A DNA stretch of 19,967 bases from an uncultured Bacillota bacterium (GTDB lineage: Bacteria > Bacillota_I > Bacilli_A > RFN20 > CAG-631). How positions within the stretch are numbered: the first letter of the stretch is position 1; each line of letters begins with the position of its first letter. Shown here in pieces: positions 6,931 to 12,443 of this stretch. The position numbers were made by a program, and so were the translations under genes. The notes under the pieces are model-generated. The model saw nothing but the letters and a program-made list of their open reading frames with translations, was not told the DNA's origin and did not search any database. The DNA is taken from assembly GCA_905197115.1 (NCBI GenBank), contig CAJJXN010000022.1:1-19967 (forward strand), in the 5' to 3' direction.

Positions 6931-7482
6931 ATGGAAAAAGCGAATAAACCATTTATCATTAAAGAAAACAATATAGAATTCACTCTTTTAAATAAAAATA
7001 ATACAATCTTTCTTTTAGAAATAAATAAAAATTGGATTCATGAAACTGTAGTCATTCCAAACGAAGTTCAAGTTATTGCAAGTCTAGCCTTTCAAAACTC
7101 TTGGGTTGAAAAAATAATCATAAATAATAATTTAAATATCATTGAAGAAGATGCCTTTAAAGATTGTACAAAACTGCAAAAAATATATATTCCTAGCAAT
7201 GTAAAAACAATCGAAAAAAATGCTTTTGAAGGTTGTAAAAAATTGAGTATTTATTTTGAGAAAGAACCATTAAAAGAGTGGATGGATGAACCAGATAAAA
7301 TAATGGAAGAATGGGTAGAAGTGCCTGATGGTTGGATTGATTATCATCACCATAAAATGGGCACACATCAAGAAAAAGTTACAAGAATTATACACAATAG
7401 TTATAACCCAGAAAAATGTCCTATTTACACAAATATATCTTTAGAAAATTTCAAAAAAATAATAACAAAACAAGATAATTAA
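6931..7482 (+). CDS. Leucine-rich-repeat (BspA/LRR_5-type) cytoplasmic protein
   Basis: A 183-aa protein with about three repeats of the LRR_5 (BspA-like) type between residues about 38 and 115: VVIPNEVQVIASLAFQNS, IIINNNLNIIEEDAFKDC and IYIPSNVKTIEKNAFEGC, followed by a degenerate unit. The repeat phrase is I-P-x-x-V-x-x-I-x-x-x-A-F-x-x-C. There is no signal peptide or membrane segment, unlike surface BspA proteins, so a cytoplasmic binding scaffold is likelier. The C-terminal third (about 116-183) is charged, with tryptophans and a YHHHKMG stretch, and is unrecognised. The HD-domain gene starts 15 bp after its stop, so the two are probably cotranscribed. The partner or ligand cannot be told from sequence. 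Confidence 0.75.
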   Translation: MEKANKPFIIKENNIEFTLLNKNNTIFLLEINKNWIHETVVIPNEVQVIASLAFQNSWVEKIIINNNLNIIEEDAFKDCTKLQKIYIPSNVKTIEKNAFEGCKKLSIYFEKEPLKEWMDEPDKIMEEWVEVPDGWIDYHHHKMGTHQEKVTRIIHNSYNPEKCPIYTNISLENFKKIITKQDN

Positions 7483-7497
7483 ATGGGAGGGATAATC

Positions 7498-8217
7498 ATG
7501 CCATGTAAAAAAATAGCAAATCAATCAAATAATCATGATCAACTATATAATTTAGATGAAATTCTAAGTAAAATTTTATTATCCAATAATGTCTTCCAAT
7601 TATTTACAAAAGAATATAAGCATAATAAAAATTTCAAAAACATGATTGATGAATATATCCCCGAAGTAGCACATTGTTATAATCAAACACAAAGAGGAAA
7701 ATGGCACATTTATAATGTAATGGATCACATATTGCATTCAATAGATGAAATAAACATTTTAACAAGTACCTTGTCTAGTCAAGAAAGAAAAATGTTAGCA
7801 TTTGTGATGTTTTTTCATGATCTTGGTAAACCAAGTTACCATCAAATCATTGAAAAAAACAACGAAAAATATGATAGTTTTAAAGATCATAATCTAGGCA
7901 GTGAAAAAATAGCAAAAAAAATTTTACCCCATTTATTATTTAATGAAAATGAACAAAAAATAATACTAACTCTCGTACGAGAACATGATATATTTATAAA
8001 ATTTTCTAATAATCCTATAAATGACTGGCAATTAAAACCTACTAAAGAAAACTTAAAAAATATAATATCTAATTTCAATCAAATTGGAGATGGCAAAAAA
8101 ATCTTTCAATATTTAATTTTAATAGGGACTGCTGATAACAAAGCACAAAACCCAAAAATGACTAAAGATTCTCTTGAAATGATACATAATATACAACAAA
8201 AGTTAAAAGATATTTAA
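7498..8217 (+). CDS. Stand-alone HD-domain phosphohydrolase, CCA-enzyme-type HD
   Basis: A 239-aa cytoplasmic protein. The frame opens at an ATG at 7483, but that codon lies within the GGGAGG ribosome binding site, so the start is ATG 7498. HD ligands are visible: H77 in WHIYNVMDHILHSIDE, the HD pair H107-D108 in FFHDLGKPS, H131, H163-D164 in LVREHD, and D213 in GTADNKAQNP. The spacing and wording (H-x-Y-N-V-x-D-H, H-D-L-G-K-P, A-D-N-K-A-Q) recall the HD domain of bacterial CCA-adding tRNA nucleotidyltransferases, but the nucleotidyltransferase head is absent. Such HD domains hydrolyse phosphate esters, including 2',3'-cyclic phosphates. It sits in an apparent operon with the LRR and 100-aa genes. 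The actual substrate is unknown. Confidence 0.82.
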   Translation: MPCKKIANQSNNHDQLYNLDEILSKILLSNNVFQLFTKEYKHNKNFKNMIDEYIPEVAHCYNQTQRGKWHIYNVMDHILHSIDEINILTSTLSSQERKMLAFVMFFHDLGKPSYHQIIEKNNEKYDSFKDHNLGSEKIAKKILPHLLFNENEQKIILTLVREHDIFIKFSNNPINDWQLKPTKENLKNIISNFNQIGDGKKIFQYLILIGTADNKAQNPKMTKDSLEMIHNIQQKLKDI

Positions 8218-8269
8218 AAATCAATAAAAAAAGTTTTTTTTAAATAACTACTTATAGGAGGAAAGGTTA

Positions 8270-8572
8270 ATGACTTTTAATGAACTCAAAGAAATTTTAG
8301 ATAAATATCCCTTTTTAGTTGAAAAAGATTATATTTACATTGATTTAAGAATATTTCCAACAATAAAAAATGGCTGTTTTTTAGGGAAAAAACTTTTCGG
8401 AAACTATATTGTTCAGTATAATTATGAGTATGAGCATATTCATAATGAATATGTATGGGGTCGAGCAAAAAATAGAAAAGAATTTAAAGATATAAATTTA
8501 GCTGCTGATTATTTATGGGAACTATTTGGTGGTGAAAATAAATTAAATGAACTAATCAAAAAGTATAATTAA
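8270..8572 (+). CDS. Unknown 100-aa protein
   Basis: A small soluble protein with a strong AGGAGG site (8256-8261) 8 bp before its ATG. It opens with a short helix (MTFNELKEILDKYPF), continues through beta-rich segments (DYIYIDLRIFPTIKNG, NYIVQYNYEYEHIHNEYVWGRA) and ends in a helix with LAADYLWELFGGENKLNELI. It is rich in Tyr and Asn and lacks cysteine pairs, a signal peptide or membrane segments. I do not recognise the family. Small acidic alpha/beta proteins of this size in accessory clusters are sometimes immunity proteins, but nothing here proves that. It starts 52 bp after the HD gene and likely belongs to the same transcript. Confidence 0.65.
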   Translation: MTFNELKEILDKYPFLVEKDYIYIDLRIFPTIKNGCFLGKKLFGNYIVQYNYEYEHIHNEYVWGRAKNRKEFKDINLAADYLWELFGGENKLNELIKKYN

Positions 8573-8670
8573 CTTAAAATTTTTTGATATAAATTAAATA
8601 ACTTATTTTTTATATTTAACATTTTTATCATTCAATTCTACAAATAGTAGACTTTTTTTCCTTTTACAAG

Positions 8671-8722
8671 GCTACATTTTTATAGACTAATCATTATAAT
8701 AAAATTATAAACACTTAGGAGG
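8671..8722 (+). promoter_or_regulatory. Predicted promoter and RBS of the HTH/membrane gene
   Basis: A perfect TATAAT (8695-8700) with only a poor -35 (GCTACA, 8671-8676, 18-bp spacer). An AGGAGG site (8717-8722) sits 7 bp before the ATG at 8730. A gene with a DNA-binding domain could regulate itself here. Confidence 0.5.
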
Positions 8723-8729
8723 AATCTAT

Positions 8730-9527
8730 ATGGAAGAAAAAGTAGAATTCATGAAAGATGTCATTTATCAAAATAGAAAAAAGAAAAATTTAACTCAGGA
8801 ACAATTAGCTGAACAATTAAATGTTTCTAACAAAACCATAAGCAAATGGGAAAGAGGAGCAGGCTATCCAGACATACAAATCATTCCCAACTTAGCCAAA
8901 ATATTAGATATATCCATTCAATCTTTATTTAACGTAGAAGATTTAAAACCCACATCTATCGAAAAATATAACCATAGTTTATTAACCATATTTAAACAAC
9001 GTATGATTTTATCTTTTATTTTGTTTATTTTCTCACCGATTTTATATTTAATCAGTGCTTTTTTCCTAGAATCAAAAAAATTAACCCTTATTTCAATAAT
9101 TTTAGGGATAATTATGATAATGTTTTCCATCCTCAATGCGGTAATGGTTTCAATAAAAAACTATGATTCAATCTGCAATCATTATAAAAATAAAAAGTAC
9201 ATACTTGTTTTTAAAAATTATTTATTAATTTATATTTTATTCATTTTTATTCCTCTTTTATTTTTTACACTTATATTTGAATCAAAATTTATATCTATCA
9301 GCATGATAATTTTCATCTATTTATTATTTTTAATATTCCCTTGGCTAATTTTTAAATCATTAAATTTAGATATTCATAAGAAAGAAAATATTATATTTTT
9401 AATTATTTCTAGTTTATTATTTTTGATAAGCTTATTTTTAATGGGATGTTTATCAATTGTCCCTTATATTTTCGTAAGTGTGCTAGCTCAATTAATAAAT
9501 TATATTGCATTGTTTATTAATAAATAG
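8730..9527 (+). CDS. XRE-family HTH regulator fused to a multi-pass membrane domain
   Basis: A 265-aa protein. Residues about 10-68 are a clear Cro/C1-type helix-turn-helix: IYQNRKKKNLTQEQLAEQL, then VSNKTISKWERGAGYPDIQ with the recognition helix around residues 32-41. After a short linker, residues about 92-263 hold roughly six hydrophobic helices with few charged loops. HTH proteins with a membrane tail are common in Firmicutes and are thought to sense membrane or envelope state while bound to DNA; the inducer here is unknown. The gene has its own promoter. It ends 2 bp from the stop of the convergent broken membrane gene, which may have been its functional partner or simply a neighbour. 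Confidence 0.85.
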   Translation: MEEKVEFMKDVIYQNRKKKNLTQEQLAEQLNVSNKTISKWERGAGYPDIQIIPNLAKILDISIQSLFNVEDLKPTSIEKYNHSLLTIFKQRMILSFILFIFSPILYLISAFFLESKKLTLISIILGIIMIMFSILNAVMVSIKNYDSICNHYKNKKYILVFKNYLLIYILFIFIPLLFFTLIFESKFISISMIIFIYLLFLIFPWLIFKSLNLDIHKKENIIFLIISSLLFLISLFLMGCLSIVPYIFVSVLAQLINYIALFINK

Positions 9528-9529
9528 AT

Positions 9530-10494
9530 TTAATTTAGTCCTATTATAAAGAAAAGAATAGTTAAAATATATACCAATAACAAAAATAATTTTAATATAA
9601 TTCTTTTTTGCAAACTCCAATATTCCATTTTACAAAATAAAAAATACTGTACAATAATAAAATAAAAGAAAAAAGGAAAACAATTACAAGCAAAAATTAA
9701 AGTTATCATATTAACTACACTGAGTAAAATATCCCATGGATTTCTTTTTTTAGCTAAAGTGAAGGTTTGTTGATTATTTTTTATTTGGTATACTAAATTA
9801 GTCACATTGGAACTAAATAACCCTAATTTTCGATAATTTCCATTAATATAGAATGTATGAATCACTCCCTCTTTTTTATTGATATCTAAGACTCCATTTG
9901 CTGAAGTAGATATTTTCTCATTATGAATATCATAAAATTTTTTATCAAAAATGATTGATCAAAAATCACTTCACTATCATCTTCATAAATTATTTTAATT
10001 TCACTAACATTATAATTAATTTTTTTGATTAAAATATTTTGGTAGATTGTATTTTTATCATTCTTTTTTTCTTGCTTCTCATTATTTAAATAACTTTTTT
10101 CGATTGCAAATTTGCGATAATATAAATTCATCCATAACTTTGAAGTAAATTTAGGATATACACATAACGCTATCAAGACATAAAATAAATATAAAATAAT
10201 CACTGGCACATTAAAAAGCTCATTTAACAAAAAATTTCTTTTATTAATAAAAATATCGACAAGCGAAATAATTGCAATTATAAAAAGAAAAGTGGTGATA
10301 ATAAAATCATTCTTTTGAATTCTTTGATTTTGAATGATGTAGTCTTCATACTTATTTTTATTAAAATATTTAAGAATGGGGATTATAAAAAATCCTATTA
10401 AATACGTATATGTAAAAATATTAATTAATAGGGCATTATTAGAAACTATGAATAAAATCGTTGGAAATAAACATGTATACATAAAAAACATCAT
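9530..10494 (-). pseudogene. Membrane-protein gene broken by a 14-bp insertion (frameshift)
   Basis: Two minus-strand frames (ATG 10494 to stop 9886, and 9865 to 9530) are parts of one gene. The first frame runs correctly to EDDSEVIFD at about 9958, then leaves frame and stops. In the other phase the sequence continues as KKFYDIHNEKISTSANGVLD and joins MIHTFYINGNYRKLG. Removing one 14-bp unit (9944-9957) restores a single frame of 316 aa. The restored protein has about four N-terminal transmembrane helices, a central beta-rich soluble part and two C-terminal helices; I know no family. The ATG at 10494 follows GGGG at 10502-10505; the frame opens further upstream (ATG 10521, TTG 10536) without a usable site. 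Confidence 0.8.
9944..9966. repeat. Short direct repeat that creates the frameshift
   Basis: ATCAAAAAT occurs at 9944-9952 and again at 9958-9966, separated by GATTG, so the period is 14 bp. Deletion of one unit by slippage would put the gene back in frame. 14 is not a multiple of 3. Confidence 0.85.
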
Positions 10495-10564
10495 TTTCAT
10501 TCCCCTTTTTAATTGTAACATAGTTTTAATAAACAATAATTAAATATCTTAAGAAAATTGTTAA

Positions 10565-10601
10565 AATAATAAAAAGTGATTTCTTAAACGAAACCACCTT
10601 T
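10565..10601 (-). terminator. Intrinsic terminator downstream of uraA
   Basis: On the minus strand AAAG-GTGGTTTC pairs with GAAATCAC-TTTT around the loop GTTTAA (arms at 10590-10601 and 10572-10583, two G-U pairs), followed by a T-rich run. It lies about 100 bp after the uraA stop. The stretch between them (10602-10700) holds nothing else I can name. Confidence 0.7.
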
Positions 10602-10700
10602 ATTTTTAGTTTTATTTAAAAGACATTCTAAGCATCTAGTAAACTTAACCTCAGGGGAAATTTAATCCTCAAAAATAGAATTTATTTTATAAGGAGAAAT

Positions 10701-12101
10701 TTAGATGTTTTCTTTGTTTTCAACGACTTCTTCTTTTGCTTTTTTTTGTTTTGCTTTTTTTTCTTTTCCTGGCAAACATAAATTCAAAAGAATACCAGCA
10801 ATTGCAGCCACTGCCATTCCTGAGAATTCAACACTTCCAATTTTAAGTACTGCTGCGCCTAAACCAATTACTAATATAACGGAAATAATGATTAAATTTC
10901 TTGTTTTTGTTATATCAATTTTCTCATCAATTAATATTCTTAACCCATTTGAAGCAATAAATCCATAAAGAATTAAACATACACCTCCCATAATACAAGC
11001 AGGAATGGAAGCAATTAAAGTTGTAACAATATTGCAACATGATAACAAAATAGCGATAATAGCAGCACCACCCGTTACCCATACAGAACCAACTTTAGTC
11101 ATGCCGACAACAGATGTATTTTCACCATAAGATGTATTAGCTGGACCTCCAATTAAAGCCGCAAAAGCGGTTGCCACACCATCACCAAGTAAAGTACGAT
11201 GTAAGCCTGGATCACTAATGTAATCTTCACCTGTAATCTTTCCTAATACTTTATGATCTCCAATATGTTCACACATTGTAACAAAAGCAAGTGGTAAAAC
11301 AGATAAAGCTGCGCTAAAATTAATTTTTGCCATGGAAATGCCTGCACCTAATTCAGCATTTTTCCATCCTAAGAATTGAAATGTTGGTAGTTTAAACCAT
11401 TGTGCTGGATGTTTTAATACTTCTACGACTGGTTGGAAATCAACAACTGTTCCAAAACCTTTGTGAGGAATAAATCCAATTAAAACAGCAAATACATATC
11501 CAGCTAAAATTCCAATTAAAAATGGAATTATTTTTAACATTCCCTTCCCTTTTATCGCAATTATGGCGATAACAACCATTGTAAATAAAGCAACAATTAA
11601 AGCTCGCCAATCATAGTTTGCTACATTTCCATCAAAGAAACCGGCATTACCTACTGCTATGCCTGCAAGTCCAAGACCAATTACTATAATGGTTGGACCA
11701 ACAACAATAGGTGGCAATAATTTATTTAACCATTTTACACCCACAAATTTAATAATAATTGATACAACAATATAAACGAGTCCTGCAATGAATAAACCAG
11801 TTAAAGCAGGTCCAAAGAAAGTCGTTCCATTTGCATTTGTCATTCCTTTTGCTCCACCTATATAGGCCATATAAGCAAATGAAGAACCTAAATAAATTGG
11901 TACTTTCCCTTTCGTACATAAAATGTAAATAAGTGTTCCTACTCCTGATGCAAATAACGCAACTGAAATAGGAAGTCCAGTTGTCATTGGAACTAACACT
12001 GTTGCAGAAAACATTGCAAAGACATGTTGAATACAAAGTAATACCCATTGAGCTTTGCTTTTTGGTTTGTCTTTGGCTCTTAAAATCATCTCTTCTTTCA
12101 T
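10701..12101 (-). CDS. uraA: Uracil permease (NCS2 / UraA family)
   Basis: A 466-aa integral membrane protein of the nucleobase/cation symporter-2 family, of normal length, with about 14 hydrophobic segments. Visible family marks are the N-terminal QHVFAMFSATVLVP (25-38), GLGLAGIAVG (142-151), the substrate-site stretch FVTMCEHIGDHKVLG (273-287, Glu278 and His279 in the position of the UraA uracil-binding Glu) and GGPANTSYGENTSVVG (318-333, with Glu327). It imports uracil with protons for pyrimidine salvage. The C-terminus is a lysine/glutamate-rich cytoplasmic tail. AAGGAG lies about 9 bp before the ATG at 12101. The gene is preceded by a leader of about 200 nt with a small ORF and an intrinsic terminator, so expression is probably controlled by attenuation. 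Uracil is likelier than xanthine as substrate, given the UraA-like motifs. Confidence 0.95.
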   Translation of the reverse strand: MKEEMILRAKDKPKSKAQWVLLCIQHVFAMFSATVLVPMTTGLPISVALFASGVGTLIYILCTKGKVPIYLGSSFAYMAYIGGAKGMTNANGTTFFGPALTGLFIAGLVYIVVSIIIKFVGVKWLNKLLPPIVVGPTIIVIGLGLAGIAVGNAGFFDGNVANYDWRALIVALFTMVVIAIIAIKGKGMLKIIPFLIGILAGYVFAVLIGFIPHKGFGTVVDFQPVVEVLKHPAQWFKLPTFQFLGWKNAELGAGISMAKINFSAALSVLPLAFVTMCEHIGDHKVLGKITGEDYISDPGLHRTLLGDGVATAFAALIGGPANTSYGENTSVVGMTKVGSVWVTGGAAIIAILLSCCNIVTTLIASIPACIMGGVCLILYGFIASNGLRILIDEKIDITKTRNLIIISVILVIGLGAAVLKIGSVEFSGMAVAAIAGILLNLCLPGKEKKAKQKKAKEEVVENKENI

Positions 12102-12164
12102 TTTTCTTTCTCCTTTTCTTTTTTATTTATATTAATGAATATTTCTATTCATAAATATCTAGGC

Positions 12165-12197
12165 AAAAAAAAGACACTTTATAATGAATAAAGTGTC
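12165..12197 (-). terminator. Intrinsic terminator inside the uraA leader (attenuator)
   Basis: On the minus strand a 9-bp perfect stem, GACACTTTA (12197-12189) with TAAAGTGTC (12181-12173), encloses a 7-nt loop and is followed by eight U (12172-12165). It lies between the uraA promoter and the uraA start, 64 bp before the gene, so it must be overridden for expression. The stop codon of the leader ORF is the first three bases of its 3' arm. Confidence 0.85.
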
Positions 12198-12286
12198 AAA
12201 TAAAGAGGGATATTAAAAGAAGATAAAAAATCTAGAGCAATTTGATTTACCTTTTTAATTAAAATAGGATTGCATAAGTGTCTCAT
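12179..12286 (-). CDS. 35-aa leader peptide of uraA
   Basis: A short ORF with a strong AAGGGGGA ribosome binding site (12293-12300) 7 bp before its ATG (12286). The peptide begins MRHLCNPILIKKVNQ and ends IPLYLTLYSL; it has no run of one amino acid, so classic amino-acid attenuation is unlikely. Its TAA (12181-12179) lies at the loop/3'-arm border of the terminator hairpin, so a ribosome finishing the peptide would cover the hairpin. The coding RNA is rich in U in its second half. This is the same geometry as the Escherichia coli pyrBI leader, where UTP shortage slows polymerase and lets the ribosome block the terminator. The mechanism is inferred. Confidence 0.65.
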   Translation of the reverse strand: MRHLCNPILIKKVNQIALDFLSSFNIPLYLTLYSL

Positions 12287-12315
12287 TTTAATTCCCCCTT
12301 ATTTTTTCTTGCTAT

Positions 12316-12366
12316 ATTATATTTGAAAAAAATTTTTAATAAAAGTATTTTTTTTTATTTTTTTTT
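12316..12366 (-). promoter_or_regulatory. Predicted uraA promoter with an A-tract UP element
   Basis: On the minus strand the -10 box is TATAAT (12321-12316), with a weak -35 (TTTTAT, about 12344-12339). Immediately upstream are two runs of nine A separated by one T (12366-12348), in the position of an UP element. The start point would be near 12309, just before the leader peptide's ribosome binding site. Confidence 0.55.
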
Positions 12367-12410
12367 ATGGTAGAATAAGCATGGTCTTCCCATTTTGGGA
12401 CTTTTTTATT

Positions 12411-12439
12411 AAAAAAGAGTTGTCATAAGGCAACTCTTT
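12411..12439 (-). terminator. Intrinsic terminator of the multi-OB lipoprotein gene
   Basis: A perfect 9-bp stem, AAAGAGTTG (12414-12422) with CAACTCTTT (12431-12439), an 8-nt loop, and a U-run on the minus strand formed by the A-run 12411-12416. It lies 4 bp after the stop codon and separates this gene from uraA. The plus side also has a T-rich tail, so it may work both ways. Confidence 0.85.
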
Positions 12440-12443
12440 ATTT

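Noticed and set aside
7483..7497. ATG at 7483 as start of the HD gene
   Set aside because: The codon is part of the ribosome binding site region of the ATG at 7498.
10705..10968. Plus-strand 87-aa frame with an AAGGAG-like site upstream
   Set aside because: It lies wholly antisense to the uraA C-terminal coding region and its low-complexity Phe/Ser-rich product mirrors the Lys/Glu-rich tail on the other strand.
12102..12310. PyrR-type attenuator before uraA
   Set aside because: No conserved PyrR-binding loop could be found by eye, though a degenerate one cannot be excluded without a covariance search.
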